Both the position numbers and the translations under genes were made by a program. Of a DNA stretch of 64,000 bases, positions 1-8,691 are shown in pieces. The notes beneath the pieces are model-generated. The model searched no databases and was not told the origin of the DNA. It was given only the letters and a program-made list of their open reading frames with translations. Each line of letters begins with the position of its first letter. The first letter of the stretch is position 1. Location: contig NZ_JAGGML010000001.1 in the NCBI RefSeq assembly GCF_017875275.1, positions 1,986,501 to 2,050,500 of the forward strand, written 5' to 3'. This DNA comes from Xanthobacter flavus. GTDB lineage: Bacteria > Pseudomonadota > Alphaproteobacteria > Rhizobiales > Xanthobacteraceae.

Positions 1-532
1 CCGGCACGCGCTCCGCGTCGGTCATCGCCGCCGCCACCCGCTGGATGCGGGGATCGAGCCCGGCGCGGGCGCGCCGGCGGGAGACATCCACCATGTCGGC
101 GAGGGCCTCGCCGGCCCAGCCGGCCGCGTCCGGCGCCTCCCATAATTCGCGCAGCAGCGGCAGCGCGGTGCCGGCACCGAAGAGGGCGCCCTGCTCCTCC
201 CGCGCATTGGCCACCAGAGGCGCCAGCGCATGGGCGCCGTCGACGCTCGGCTCCAGATAGAAGACCGCGATGGGCTCGCCGCCCACGTCCAGCTCGTGCA
301 CCACCCCGGCGGGCACCAGCGCCGTGCGGCACGCCTGCCATTCCCCGCCGCGCACGCGCAGCCCGAACGGCCCGTACAGCCCGGCAAGGAACACCGGGGC
401 GCCGTGCTGGTGCGGGGCATTGTAGATGAGCGGCCCGGCGAAGAAGGTGCGGCCCGCATCCAGGAACCAGAGCGGCCCGAGGCCCGCTGTCCCCGGCGCA
501 GCACGTTCGTACAAGCGGGGCCGCGTGCCCAT
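1..532 (-). CDS. AraC-family transcriptional regulator, N-terminal part (cut by window edge)
   Basis: The reading frame starts at the ATG complementary to 530-532 and runs off the left edge without a stop, giving about 177 residues. The N-terminal part looks like an AraC-type cupin sensor: HQHGAPVFLAG near residue 42 and ALVPAGVVHELDVGGEP near residue 72 have the usual effector-pocket pattern. The last residues (LDPRIQRVAAAMTD) match the beginning of an AraC helix-turn-helix domain, most of which lies outside the window. It is divergent from the exported metallo-beta-lactamase-fold gene 70 bp away, so it may control that gene. The ligand cannot be told. Confidence 0.72.
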   Translation of the reverse strand, partial: MGTRPRLYERAAPGTAGLGPLWFLDAGRTFFAGPLIYNAPHQHGAPVFLAGLYGPFGLRVRGGEWQACRTALVPAGVVHELDVGGEPIAVFYLEPSVDGAHALAPLVANAREEQGALFGAGTALPLLRELWEAPDAAGWAGEALADMVDVSRRRARAGLDPRIQRVAAAMTDAERVP

Positions 533-602
533 GCCTAGGCTCCTCCCACCACACTTCAACACACATAGCGGGCAGTACAAAGCGGCCCGCAGGGGGACCG
601 CC

Positions 603-1613
603 ATGCAGACAGATCCGGCTTCGCCATTCCGGCCCGGCGCGCCCAGCCGCCGCGCCCTCCTCGCCGCCGCCATCGCCGCCCCGGCGCTCCTGCGCACGGG
701 TCGGGCGAGCGCAACGGCGCCCGAGCGCGGCGCCCTCCCCGTCACGCCCTTCCGCTTCCGCCTGGGCGCGTTCGAGGTGACCACCGTGCTCGACGCCTCC
801 GCCATGATCGACGGCCCGTGGCCCATCGTCGGCGAGGACCGGCCGGCCGGCGAGGTGGCGGCGCTGATGCAGGCCAGCCTGCTGCCGGAAAAGCGCTTCC
901 GGCCCGGCTTCACCCCGACGCTGGTGAATACCGGCTCGCAGCTCGTCCTGTTCGATGCCGGCAACGGCGCGAACGGCTTCATCCCGAGGCCGAACGGGGG
1001 TTGGCTCACGCAGCAGATCGCCGCCGCCGGCTATGCGCCCGAGCAGGTGGACGTGGTGGTGCTCTCCCACGCCCATGTGGACCATATCGGCGGGCTGGTG
1101 GAGGCGGGCAAGGAGGTGTTTCCCAAGGCCCGCTACGTCATCGGCGAGGCGGAATATTCCTTCTGGGCCGCGCCCGAGCGGCGCGCGGCGGCCCCCGACA
1201 GCCTCGAACACGCGACCGCGCAGGTGTTCGCCCGCAACCTCGCCCCCTTCGCCGATCGCGTCACCCGGGTGCGGCCGGGCGCCGAGATCGTCCCCGGCAT
1301 CCATGCGGTGGAAGCCTTCGGGCACACGCCCGGCCATCTGGCGTTCCATCTGGAGAGCGGGGGCAAGCGGCTGCTCGTCTGGGGCGACTGCGCCCACCAC
1401 GAGGTGGCGTCCCTCGCGCACCCCGAGTGGCACGCCTTGTTCGACATGGACAAGACGCAGGGCGCCGCCACCCGCAAGCGCATCTACGACATGGCCGCCA
1501 CCGACCGCATCCCGGTGGTGGGCTATCACACGTCCTTCCCGTCGGTGGGCTATGTGGAGCGGCAGGGCAGCGCCTATCGCTGGCTCCCCCTCACCTACCA
1601 ACTGGCGGAGTGA
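603..1613 (+). CDS. Tat-exported MBL-fold metallohydrolase
   Basis: A 336-residue protein. The N-terminus carries twin arginines (SRRALLAAAIAAPALL), a Tat-type signal followed by an Ala-rich region, so the enzyme is probably exported folded with its metals. The zinc-binding motif SHAHVDHIGG gives H156, H158, D160 and H161. Further metal ligands are in HTPGH near residue 240 and in WGDCAHH. The family includes lactonases, glyoxalase II-like hydrolases and sulfatases; nothing here fixes the substrate. The ATG at 603 is chosen because it puts the Tat motif at the right distance; the frame stays open further upstream, but that part is very basic and unlike a protein start. The gene is divergent from an AraC-type regulator. 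Confidence 0.85.
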   Translation: MQTDPASPFRPGAPSRRALLAAAIAAPALLRTGRASATAPERGALPVTPFRFRLGAFEVTTVLDASAMIDGPWPIVGEDRPAGEVAALMQASLLPEKRFRPGFTPTLVNTGSQLVLFDAGNGANGFIPRPNGGWLTQQIAAAGYAPEQVDVVVLSHAHVDHIGGLVEAGKEVFPKARYVIGEAEYSFWAAPERRAAAPDSLEHATAQVFARNLAPFADRVTRVRPGAEIVPGIHAVEAFGHTPGHLAFHLESGGKRLLVWGDCAHHEVASLAHPEWHALFDMDKTQGAATRKRIYDMAATDRIPVVGYHTSFPSVGYVERQGSAYRWLPLTYQLAE

Positions 1614-1628
1614 GGCCCGGAAACGAAA

Positions 1629-1663
1629 ACGGCCGGGCGAGGAGAGTCTCCCGGCCCGGCCGT
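1629..1663 (-). terminator. Hairpin terminator after leuC
   Basis: A 10-bp perfect stem (ACGGCCGGGC at 1629-1638 with GCCCGGCCGT at 1654-1663) continues, after a 2-nt mismatch, into an inner 5-bp stem (GGAGA/TCTCC). Read on the minus strand it is followed by TTTTCGTTT, so it suits leuC. It lies between convergent genes and may also stop the upstream plus-strand transcript. Confidence 0.7.
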
Positions 1664-1686
1664 CTGTGTTCAGGAAGAAAAGAGGC

Positions 1687-3111
1687 TCAGGCCTTCGGCC
1701 ACGCCCGCACGTCCACGAAGTGGCCGGCGATGGCCGCCGCCGCCGCCATGGCGGGGGAGACGAGGTGGGTGCGGCCCTTGAAGCCCTGGCGGCCCTCGAA
1801 ATTGCGGTTCGAGGTGGAGGCGCAGCGCTCCTCGGGGGCGAGGCGGTCGGCGTTCATGGCGAGGCACATGGAGCAGCCCGCCTCGCGCCACTCGAAGCCC
1901 GCCTCGATGAAGATCTTGTCCAGCCCCTCGGCCTCGGCCTGCTCCTTCACGAGGCCGGAGCCCGGAACGACCATGGCGCTCACGCGCGGGTTCACCTTGT
2001 GGCCCTTCACCACGGCGGCCGCCGCGCGCATGTCCTCGATACGGCCGTTGGTGCAGGAACCGATGAAGGCCCGGTCGATGGCGATGTCGGTGATCTTCGT
2101 GCCGGCGGTGAGGCCCATGTAGCCGAGCGCCCGGATCTTGGCGGCGCGCTTGCCCTCGTCCTCGATGAGCGCGGGATCGGGCACGAAGCCTTCCACGGAC
2201 ACAACGTCCTCGGGGCTGGTGCCCCAGGAGACGATGGGCGGCAGGTTGGCGCCGTCGATGTGGATTTCGGCGTCGAAATGCGCGCCCTCGTCCGAGCGCA
2301 GGGTCTGCCAGTAGCGCAGCGCCGCATCCCAGTCGGCGCCCTTGGGGGACTTCGGCCGGCCCTTGAGATATTCGAACGCCTTCTCGTCGGGGGCCACCAT
2401 GCCGGCGCGGGCGCCACCCTCGATGGACATGTTGCAGACGGTCATCCGCCCTTCCATGGAGAGGGAGGTGATGCCTTCGCCGGCATATTCGATGACGTAG
2501 CCGGTGCCGCCGGCCGTGCCGATGGTGCCGATGATGGCGAGCACCACGTCCTTGGCGCCGACGCCCTCGGGCAGCGGCCCGGAGACGGTGACGCGCATGT
2601 TCTTCGCCTTCTTCTGGATCAGCGTCTGGGTGGCGAGCACATGCTCCACCTCGGACGTGCCGATGCCGTGGGCGAGGGCGCCGAACGCGCCGTGGGTGGA
2701 GGTGTGGCTGTCGCCGCAGACGATGGTGGTGCCGGGCAAAGTGAAGCCCTGCTCGGGGCCGACCACGTGGACGACGCCCTGGCGCTTGTCGAAGCCGTCA
2801 TAATATTCGACGCCGAACTCCTTCGTGTTCTCGGCGAGCGCGGCGATCTGCGCGACGCTCTCCGGGTCCGGGTTCGGCAGGGTACGGTCGGTGGTGGGGA
2901 CGTTGTGGTCCACCACGGCGAGGGTCTTCTGCGGCGCGCGCACCTTGCGGCCGGTCATGCGCAGGCCCTCGAACGCCTGCGGGCTGGTCACTTCGTGCAC
3001 CAGGTGGCGGTCAATGTAGAGCAGGCAGGTGCCGTCATCCTGCCGGGAGACGACGTGGTCGTCGAAGATCTTGTCGTAGAGGGTCTTGGGACCGTTCACC
3101 GGGGCGTTCAT
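1687..3111 (-). CDS. leuC: 3-isopropylmalate dehydratase large subunit LeuC
   Basis: A 474-residue protein, full length for the family. It isomerises 2-isopropylmalate to 3-isopropylmalate in leucine biosynthesis, as a cytoplasmic heterodimer with LeuD. The iron-sulfur ligands of the aconitase superfamily are present: C353 in GSCTNGR, and C413 and C416 in GCSMCLAMN. Early motifs such as [18 protein letters not shown] are also intact. leuD is not in the window. The ATG at 3111 follows an AGGA sequence and gives the usual start [11 protein letters not shown]. The gene stands alone with a terminator hairpin just downstream. Confidence 0.97.
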   Translation of the reverse strand: MNAPVNGPKTLYDKIFDDHVVSRQDDGTCLLYIDRHLVHEVTSPQAFEGLRMTGRKVRAPQKTLAVVDHNVPTTDRTLPNPDPESVAQIAALAENTKEFGVEYYDGFDKRQGVVHVVGPEQGFTLPGTTIVCGDSHTSTHGAFGALAHGIGTSEVEHVLATQTLIQKKAKNMRVTVSGPLPEGVGAKDVVLAIIGTIGTAGGTGYVIEYAGEGITSLSMEGRMTVCNMSIEGGARAGMVAPDEKAFEYLKGRPKSPKGADWDAALRYWQTLRSDEGAHFDAEIHIDGANLPPIVSWGTSPEDVVSVEGFVPDPALIEDEGKRAAKIRALGYMGLTAGTKITDIAIDRAFIGSCTNGRIEDMRAAAAVVKGHKVNPRVSAMVVPGSGLVKEQAEAEGLDKIFIEAGFEWREAGCSMCLAMNADRLAPEERCASTSNRNFEGRQGFKGRTHLVSPAMAAAAAIAGHFVDVRAWPKA

Positions 3112-3553
3112 CGCGTCGTGTCCTGAGGAAAGGCCGGCGCGCGTCGGTGCGGCCGGGCCGGTAACGATGGAAGGGCGGTATCCGTCGCGCCGCTTATGGG
3201 CGCGTCACCATGCGGGCGTCAAAGCACCGAGGACGCCGCCGTGGTGAAGCGGCCGAAGAAGCGACCCGGCAGGCGCACATGGTCCGGCACCGCCGCGAAC
3301 TCCATCGTCGTGCGCGCGAACGGGCCGGCCCCGCAATGGGCCGCCCGGTCGAGGCTGTGGCGATGGTCACGCGTCTGTCGCATGGGGCGGGTTTTTAGCA
3401 GTTCCACGATGGCGCGACAATCCGGCGCGCAGCGATGTGAAAACCGGGCGCGGGGCGGGGATGATCCGGCCCCGCGACCTTGCCGTCGCCATCATCTTGG
3501 GCGAGGCGCTGGGCGGCCGGCCGTGAGGCCCGCCGCAGGAGGAGGAGTTTCGG
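3112..3553. other. 442-bp region between leuC and the mgtC-like gene
   Basis: This region separates two divergent genes and must hold both promoters. I could not fix a convincing -35/-10 pair. The only gene candidate is a 62-codon frame on the minus strand, listed separately. There is a strong Shine-Dalgarno (AGGAGGAGG) at about 3538-3546 for the GTG start at 3554. Confidence 0.5.
3219..3407 (-). CDS. Possible small hypothetical protein (62 aa)
   Basis: This frame has G or C at most third codon positions, as in the surrounding real genes, and no better frame overlaps it. The product is basic and rich in Arg and His near its start (MRQTRDHRHSLDRAAH from residue 9), with no signal peptide or membrane segment. 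No family is recognised. It could be a real small protein transcribed toward leuC or a chance open frame in high-GC DNA. Confidence 0.25.
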   Translation of the reverse strand: MELLKTRPMRQTRDHRHSLDRAAHCGAGPFARTTMEFAAVPDHVRLPGRFFGRFTTAASSVL

Positions 3554-4270
3554 GTGCAGTTCGTCTCCAATTTCCACGGGGTGCAGTTCCTAGATACCGT
3601 GGTCAGCCTCGCCGCCGCCTTCCTGTTCGGCACGCTGATCGGGGCCGAGCGGCAGTATCGCCAGCGCACCGCCGGGCTGCGCACCAACGTCCTGGTGGCC
3701 GTGGGCTCCGCCGCCTTCGTCGATCTCGCCGCCAGCCTCGGCGGGCCGACCGACGCCATGCGCGTCGCCGCCAACGTGGTGACGGGCGTCGGCTTCCTCG
3801 GCGCCGGCGTCATCATGAAGGAAGGCATGAACGTGCGCGGCCTCAACACCGCCGCGACGCTCTGGTGCTCGGCGGCAGTAGGCAGTTGCGCCGGAGCCGA
3901 CCGCCTCGCCGAGGCGGCGCTCATCACCTTCATCATCATCGCCGGCAATACGGTGCTGCGCCCGGTCGCCCGTGCCATCGACCGCGCGCCCCTCGACGCC
4001 CGCCGCTCGGAAGTCAGCTACGAGGTGCGCCTCACGGTGGATTCCGCCGCCGCCGCCGATCTGCGCGACGTGCTCATCGACACGCTGGAGGCCGAGAAAT
4101 ATCTCGTGGGCGACGTGGACGAGGAGCCCGGCACCGACGGCGCCGTGGTGCTGGTGGCGAAGCTCGTCACCACCTCGGTGGTTCCGGCCGAACTTGACGC
4201 CATCACCGATCGTCTGGCTAGGCGCCCCAATACCCGCCATGCCACATGGGAGAGCGTGACGGAGGAATAG
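3554..4270 (+). CDS. mgtC: MgtC/SapB-family membrane protein
   Basis: A 238-residue protein with a GTG start preceded by AGGAGGAGG at good spacing. The N-terminal 140 residues contain four to five hydrophobic segments with family signatures: GTLIGAERQYRQRTAGLRTN near residue 26, GVGFLGAGVIMKEG near residue 77, and GLNTAATLWCSAAVG. The C-terminal ~90 residues are a soluble ACT-like extension typical of longer MgtC proteins. MgtC proteins support growth at low magnesium and act on membrane energetics through the F-type ATPase; this is family knowledge. No magnesium-sensing leader was identified upstream. Convergent with the PHB depolymerase gene. Confidence 0.88.
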   Translation: MQFVSNFHGVQFLDTVVSLAAAFLFGTLIGAERQYRQRTAGLRTNVLVAVGSAAFVDLAASLGGPTDAMRVAANVVTGVGFLGAGVIMKEGMNVRGLNTAATLWCSAAVGSCAGADRLAEAALITFIIIAGNTVLRPVARAIDRAPLDARRSEVSYEVRLTVDSAAAADLRDVLIDTLEAEKYLVGDVDEEPGTDGAVVLVAKLVTTSVVPAELDAITDRLARRPNTRHATWESVTEE

Positions 4271-4304
4271 GGTGGGCGTTGGGATCAGCCTCGGCCCTCC
4301 CAAA

Positions 4305-4420
4305 GCCGTCATCCCCCGGCTCGTCCGGGGGATCCACTCTGCCGCTTGTCCCGCCCGCGCCGGACCGACACCCCTCCCCACCGTACCGTGGATCGCCCGC
4401 ACACGGCGGGCGATGACAGC
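4305..4420. repeat. Interspersed palindromic repeat, copy 1
   Basis: The element opens with GCCGTCATCCCCCGGCTCGT and its hairpin partner CCGGGGGATCCAC. It closes with GTGGATCGCCCGC...GCGGGCGATGAC, which is a second hairpin. The outer GTCAT/ATGAC and ATCCAC/GTGGAT ends pair with each other. A second copy lies at 21283-21396, with the same ends but a different core. It lies between convergent genes, where such elements often accumulate. Confidence 0.75.
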
Positions 4421-4442
4421 CGGAGGGGCTTGCGCGCACCTT

Positions 4443-4477
4443 CGTTCAATGTGACGCGCGCGTTCAAAGTGACGCGC
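4443..4477. repeat. 17-bp tandem direct repeat
   Basis: CGTTCAATGTGACGCGC at 4443-4459 is followed after one base by CGTTCAAAGTGACGCGC at 4461-4477, with 16 of 17 positions identical. It lies between the 3' ends of two convergent genes. No function is evident. Confidence 0.6.
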
Positions 4478-4519
4478 CGTTGCGATCAGCCGAAGGGGTG
4501 GGCGCCAGGCCAACCCTCC

Positions 4520-5623
4520 TCACAGCGCCCGTTCCCCCGCCTCCATCGCCTCGACCAGAGCCGGGATCACGGTCGCGCGCATCCTTCGGCCGTAGAACAG
4601 GCCGAAATGGCCGCAGTCCGCGACGCTGACGCGGCGACGCAGGGCCTCGGGGACGGCACGACAGAAATCGTGCGCCGCCTCGGTCTGGCCGGGGGCGGAG
4701 ATGTCGTCCTGCGCGCCCTCGACCGTGAGCAGGACGCCGCGCAGGGCCTCCGCCCGCACCCGATGCCCGCCGATCTCCAGCGTGCCTTTAGCCAGCGCGT
4801 TGTCGCGGAAGATGGTGGAGACGTTCTCCATGAAGAATTCGTCCGGCACGTCCATCATGGTCCAGCACAGGCGGGAGAGCGGAAAGCGCAAAGGGTCGTC
4901 GCCCTCGTCGAACAGCAGGCGCATGGGCAGGTCGCCGCCGCTGATGGACTGGCGCCAGAGGTACAGCGCGAAGGTGTCGATCTGCCGCCACGCCGGAAAC
5001 ACGCGCCGCCCGGCGCCCGGCAGGCCCTGCGGCACGTCCTCCATCACCTGCGCTTCCAGCGCCTCAAGGGAGCGCTCCTGCAGCATCTTCCACAGGCGCG
5101 TGGGGTTGCGCGCGGGGTCCATCGGTCCACCGACAAGGCTGAGGCTCGCCACCGGCACCCCCTCCTCCGCCAGCAGGCAGGCGGCAGCGAAGGCGGGCAG
5201 CGCACCCTGGCAGACGCCCACCAGATGCACCGGCCCCGTCACCGCGAGCGCACGGGCCATCTGCGCCGTTTCAAGGCAATTCTCGGCAAAGCCGAAGCGG
5301 CCCGCGCCGGCCGGCAGGTAGCGCGCATTGGGCCATTCGGTGATGCCGACACGCCCCGCAGCAGGCAAAAGCGCGGCGACGAGATCGCGCATCAGGAAAG
5401 GATAGCCGCCGGCGATGGGCGCCACCACCAGCACGGTGCGGGCGGGCGCGTCAGGTGCATCCTGCCGGCAGAACAGCCGCAGCCGGCCGAAGGGAAGGCC
5501 GGCCGGTACCTCCTCGCGCACGACGCCGCTGGCCAGCCCGAACGCGCGATAGGCGTCCTCGGTCGCGCAGGGCAGCGGATCGGCCGCCGCGGGACGGAAG
5601 GGACGCAGATCGTCAAGCCACAT
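4520..5623 (-). CDS. phaZ: Intracellular polyhydroxyalkanoate depolymerase PhaZ
   Basis: About 367 residues from the start MWLDDLRPF; the frame is open upstream to an alternative ATG at 5695. It hydrolyses stored amorphous poly-3-hydroxybutyrate granules to release 3-hydroxybutyrate. The lipase-box equivalent GVCQG has cysteine (C138) as nucleophile, as in Ralstonia-type intracellular depolymerases, in an alpha/beta-hydrolase fold. Other matches to that family are APIAGGYPFLMRDLVAALL, LLTVEGAQDDISAPGQTEAA and CGHFGLFYGRRMR; the last supplies the catalytic His. There is no signal peptide, as expected. The gene is followed upstream on the same strand by a MarR-like gene. Confidence 0.88.
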   Translation of the reverse strand: MWLDDLRPFRPAAADPLPCATEDAYRAFGLASGVVREEVPAGLPFGRLRLFCRQDAPDAPARTVLVVAPIAGGYPFLMRDLVAALLPAAGRVGITEWPNARYLPAGAGRFGFAENCLETAQMARALAVTGPVHLVGVCQGALPAFAAACLLAEEGVPVASLSLVGGPMDPARNPTRLWKMLQERSLEALEAQVMEDVPQGLPGAGRRVFPAWRQIDTFALYLWRQSISGGDLPMRLLFDEGDDPLRFPLSRLCWTMMDVPDEFFMENVSTIFRDNALAKGTLEIGGHRVRAEALRGVLLTVEGAQDDISAPGQTEAAHDFCRAVPEALRRRVSVADCGHFGLFYGRRMRATVIPALVEAMEAGERAL

Positions 5624-5722
5624 GAGGCGCGGTCCGTCCTTTGCGGTCCGGGTGGGGCGACGGCCCATCATAGCCGAACGCCCCCGGCGCACCATGCCTG
5701 TGGCGGAAATGTTAAGCCGGCT

Positions 5723-6274
5723 TCAGAGCGACGCCGCCGCGCGGGCGGCCTGGTCGTAATGGCCGGAGAGCGTGCGCATCAGCGCCGCGACCTCGGACAG
5801 GCGGCCGGGATCGATGCCGGTGGCGGCCACCGCGTCGGCGAGCAGCGCCTCGCGCACCTCGCGATAGCGGGCGCAGGCGGCACGGCCGGTGAGGCTGGCG
5901 GAGAGCGTCTTTTCCTTGCCCCGGCGGCCGCCTTCGACGAGGCCGAGGGCCTGCAGCTTCTTCGCCGCATAGGTCACGAGGTGGGTGTCCTCCACATCGA
6001 GCACGAGGCAGAGGTCGGCGATGGTCTTGGGCCGGTCGCGGTGGACCACATGGTGCAGGATCAGCACGTCCAGCGCGGAGAGGTCCGGCACACCGGCCGC
6101 CGCCATGCAGCGCACCATCCAGCGGCTGTAGGCGTGGGTGAGCATGTTGAGCCCGAACTCGAACTCGGACAGCGCCGGCAGCGCCCCGTCGGCGAGATGC
6201 GCGGAGGAGACGATGGAGGGGCCGGCCTTGCGGCGGGCGCCATCGGTCGGCTTCGGGAGTGTGTCCTTGGTCAC
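5723..6274 (-). CDS. MarR-type winged-helix transcriptional regulator
   Basis: About 183 residues from a GTG at 6274, which has AAGGA eight bases upstream. The frame stays open to 6370, but that extension overlaps the end of the TRAP binding-protein gene and is Pro/Arg-rich. The core LSALDVLILHHVVHRDRPKTI followed by DVEDTHLVTYAAKKLQALGLV has the helix-turn-helix and wing pattern of the MarR-like family often annotated as predicted winged-helix regulators. It is the last gene after dctM and dctP on this strand and may regulate the TRAP operon or the PHB depolymerase next to it. The ligand is unknown. Confidence 0.75.
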   Translation of the reverse strand: MTKDTLPKPTDGARRKAGPSIVSSAHLADGALPALSEFEFGLNMLTHAYSRWMVRCMAAAGVPDLSALDVLILHHVVHRDRPKTIADLCLVLDVEDTHLVTYAAKKLQALGLVEGGRRGKEKTLSASLTGRAACARYREVREALLADAVAATGIDPGRLSEVAALMRTLSGHYDQAARAAASL

Positions 6275-6293
6275 GGGCTCGGTCCTTGGGGAG

Positions 6294-6323
6294 GCGGCCG
6301 GGGCGGCGTTCCGTCCCGGCCGC
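6294..6323 (-). terminator. Hairpin after the TRAP binding-protein gene
   Basis: GCGGCCGGG (6294-6302) pairs with CCCGGCCGC (6315-6323) around a 12-nt loop, just past the stop at 6330. There is no T-run, so it may act as a stabilising hairpin or weak terminator before the MarR-like gene. Confidence 0.4.
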
Positions 6324-6329
6324 GCGCCA

Positions 6330-7310
6330 TCACTTCTTGTAGGCGGCGATGATCTCCTGCCCGGTCGCACCGGCCTTGGCGAGCCAGGCTTCGGACAGGG
6401 TGCCGCCGATCTTCTCGAAGCCGGCCTTCAGCTCGGGCGAGGGCGGGACCACCTTCATGCCCTTGGCGGCGAGGGTGTCCATGTAGCCCTTGGTCTTGGC
6501 CTCGGAGAGCTTCCACCCGCGCTCCTCGGCTGCGGCGGCGGCCTTGAGCACGGCCTCCTGCGTGGGCTTGTCGAGGGCGTCGAAGGCGGCCTGATTCACG
6601 AACACCACGTTCTTCGGCAGCCAGGCCTGGATGTCGTAGAAATTGGGCACGCTCTCCCAGATCTTCACGTCGTTGCCGGTGGCGCTGGAGGTGATGAGCG
6701 CGTTGACGACGCCGGTGGCGAGCGCCTGGGCGAGCTCCGCCTGCTGCACGGTGACGGCCTGGGCGCCGACCATCTCGCCGATGCGCGACGTGCCCGGATT
6801 GTAGGCGCGCCACTTGGCGCCCTTGAGATCCTCCACCTTCTCGACCGTCATCTTGGAGAACAGGCCCTGCGGCGGCCACGGCATGGCGTAGAGCACCTTG
6901 ATGCCCTGGGTGGCGAGCTTCTTCTCCACCGCCGGGCGGGAGGCGGCCCACAGCTTCTTGGACTGCTCGAAGGAGGTGGCGAGGAAGGGCACCACGTCCA
7001 CGCCGAAGACCGGGTCCTCGTTCTCGTGGATGGAGATGATCACCTCGCCCGCCTGCGCCTGCCCGGTCTGCACCGCGCGCTTGATCTCCGGCGCCTTGAA
7101 CAGCGAGGCGTTGGGATGGAGCGTGATGACGAGCTTGCCGCCGGTGGCGGTCTCCACGTCCTTGGCGAACTGGGCGAGGTTCTCGGTGTGGAGGTTGTCG
7201 GCCGGATAGGCGGACGGCAGGTTCCACTTGGTCTGGGCGAGCGCCGGGCCGGCGAAGGCGAGGGCCCCCAATGCCAGGGCCGGGGCGAGGATGCGCGTCA
7301 GTCGAGACAT
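6330..7310 (-). CDS. dctP: TRAP transporter solute-binding protein (DctP family)
   Basis: A 326-residue periplasmic binding protein. Residues 1-25 form a Sec signal peptide ending ALAQ. The mature part has the DctP-family pattern: NLHTENLAQFAKDVE near residue 39 and the substrate-arginine region WRAYNPGTSRIGEMVGA near residue 170. It delivers its ligand to the DctQM permease in the inner membrane and depends on a sodium gradient, by family knowledge. The ligand is usually a carboxylate. The neighbouring divergent 5-oxoprolinase suggests 5-oxoproline or a related lactam, but that is inference. Confidence 0.93.
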   Translation of the reverse strand: MSRLTRILAPALALGALAFAGPALAQTKWNLPSAYPADNLHTENLAQFAKDVETATGGKLVITLHPNASLFKAPEIKRAVQTGQAQAGEVIISIHENEDPVFGVDVVPFLATSFEQSKKLWAASRPAVEKKLATQGIKVLYAMPWPPQGLFSKMTVEKVEDLKGAKWRAYNPGTSRIGEMVGAQAVTVQQAELAQALATGVVNALITSSATGNDVKIWESVPNFYDIQAWLPKNVVFVNQAAFDALDKPTQEAVLKAAAAAEERGWKLSEAKTKGYMDTLAAKGMKVVPPSPELKAGFEKIGGTLSEAWLAKAGATGQEIIAAYKK

Positions 7311-7379
7311 GAGAACTCCTTCGGTTGGACCTTTTATGCACTCTCCCCGGGCGGAAAGGCCCGGGCGGGCGGGTGCCCG

Positions 7380-8687
7380 TCAGTTCCCGTAGGCGAGGTC
7401 CGGCAGGATCATGACGATCTGCGGAAACACCGTGATGATGGCAACTGCCGCAACGAGAAGGAAGAAGAACGGCAGCGAGGCGAGCGCGACCGTGTTGGAA
7501 TCCTTCCCCGACATGGTCTGCAGCACGAACAGGTTGAAGCCCACGGGCGGCGAGACCTCCGCCATCTCCACCACCAGCACGAGGAAGATGCCGAACCAGA
7601 CCGGATCGAAGCCCGCCGTCTTGATCATGGGGATCACCACGGAGGTGGTGAGCACGATCATGGACAGGCCGTCGAGCGCCGTGCCGAGCACGATGTACAT
7701 GACGGTGAGCGCGGCGATCAGGGCGTAGGGGGAGAGGTGGAGGCTATCCACCCATTCGGCCAGCGCCACCGGGATGCCCGTATAGGCCATGGAAGTGGAC
7801 ATGAAGGAGGCGCCCGCCAGGATCAGCATGATCATGCAGGTCAGGCGCGTCGCCCCCATCACCGAGGCCCAGAAGGCGGGCCAGTTCAGCGCGCCCTGCC
7901 ACCAGGCGATGGCCAGCGAGCCGGCGACGCCCCAGGCGGCGCATTCGGTCGCCGTCGCCCAGCCGAACAGCAGCGAGGCGAACACGAAAATGATGAGCAG
8001 GCTGACCGGGATCAGGTTGGCCGATTCCCGCATCTTCTCGCGCCACGGCAGGGGCGGATCGGCCGGCGGCGTCTTCGATGGGTTCAGCAGCGACCAGACG
8101 ATGATGTAGCCGGAATAGAGCGCCATCACCAGGAAACCGGGCAGGAAGCCGGCGAGGAACACCTGGATGATGGAGACGTTGGCCGCCACCGCATACACCA
8201 CCATGGTGATGGACGGCGGGATGAGGATGCCGAGCGTGCCGGCGCCGGCGAGCGAACCGAGGCTGACATTATCGTCGTAGCCGCGCTTCTTCAGCTCCGG
8301 CAAGGCGATCTTGGCCACGGTGGCGCAGGTGGCGGCGGAGGAGCCCGACACCGAGCCGAACAGGCCGCAGGCAATGACGTTCACGTGCATCAGCCGCCCC
8401 GGCAGCCAGTTGAGCCAGGGCGCAAGGCCCCGGAACATCTCTTCCGATAAACGGGTGCGGAACAGGATTTCGCCCATCCAGACGAACAGGGGCAGCGCCG
8501 CAAGGGTCCAGGAGGCGGAATTGCCCCATATGGTGGTGGCCAGCACCGCGCCCGCGGGAATGCCGCCCCCGACGAACTGCATGCCCACATAGCCCACCAC
8601 CAGAAGGGCGATGCCGATCCACACCCCGCAGGCCAGCAGGGCCATGAGCAGGAGCAGCAGAAGCCCGGAAATCTCGATCATCGCCAT
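7380..8687 (-). CDS. dctM: TRAP transporter large permease (DctM)
   Basis: A 435-residue polytopic inner-membrane protein starting MAMIEISGLLLLLLM, with about twelve hydrophobic segments. Family signatures include ATTIWGNSASWTLAALPLFV, FGSVSGSSAATCATVAKI and AGTLGILIPPSITMVVYAV. This is the ion-coupled transport subunit. It starts four bases after the DctQ stop and precedes the binding-protein gene, an order of Q-M-P in one operon. Confidence 0.95.
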   Translation of the reverse strand: MAMIEISGLLLLLLMALLACGVWIGIALLVVGYVGMQFVGGGIPAGAVLATTIWGNSASWTLAALPLFVWMGEILFRTRLSEEMFRGLAPWLNWLPGRLMHVNVIACGLFGSVSGSSAATCATVAKIALPELKKRGYDDNVSLGSLAGAGTLGILIPPSITMVVYAVAANVSIIQVFLAGFLPGFLVMALYSGYIIVWSLLNPSKTPPADPPLPWREKMRESANLIPVSLLIIFVFASLLFGWATATECAAWGVAGSLAIAWWQGALNWPAFWASVMGATRLTCMIMLILAGASFMSTSMAYTGIPVALAEWVDSLHLSPYALIAALTVMYIVLGTALDGLSMIVLTTSVVIPMIKTAGFDPVWFGIFLVLVVEMAEVSPPVGFNLFVLQTMSGKDSNTVALASLPFFFLLVAAVAIITVFPQIVMILPDLAYGN

Positions 8688-8691
8688 GGCA

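Noticed and set aside
22-504. A complete 160-codon minus-strand frame
   Set aside because: It is the wrong frame for the AraC-type regulator, which runs through the same bases without a stop and gives sensible cupin and helix-turn-helix motifs.
955-3126. A 723-codon plus-strand frame over leuC
   Set aside because: Antisense to leuC and out of frame with the metallohydrolase; no recognisable domain.
3112-3553. Magnesium riboswitch ahead of the mgtC-like gene
   Set aside because: No M-box-like conserved elements or transcription-control hairpin could be recognised.
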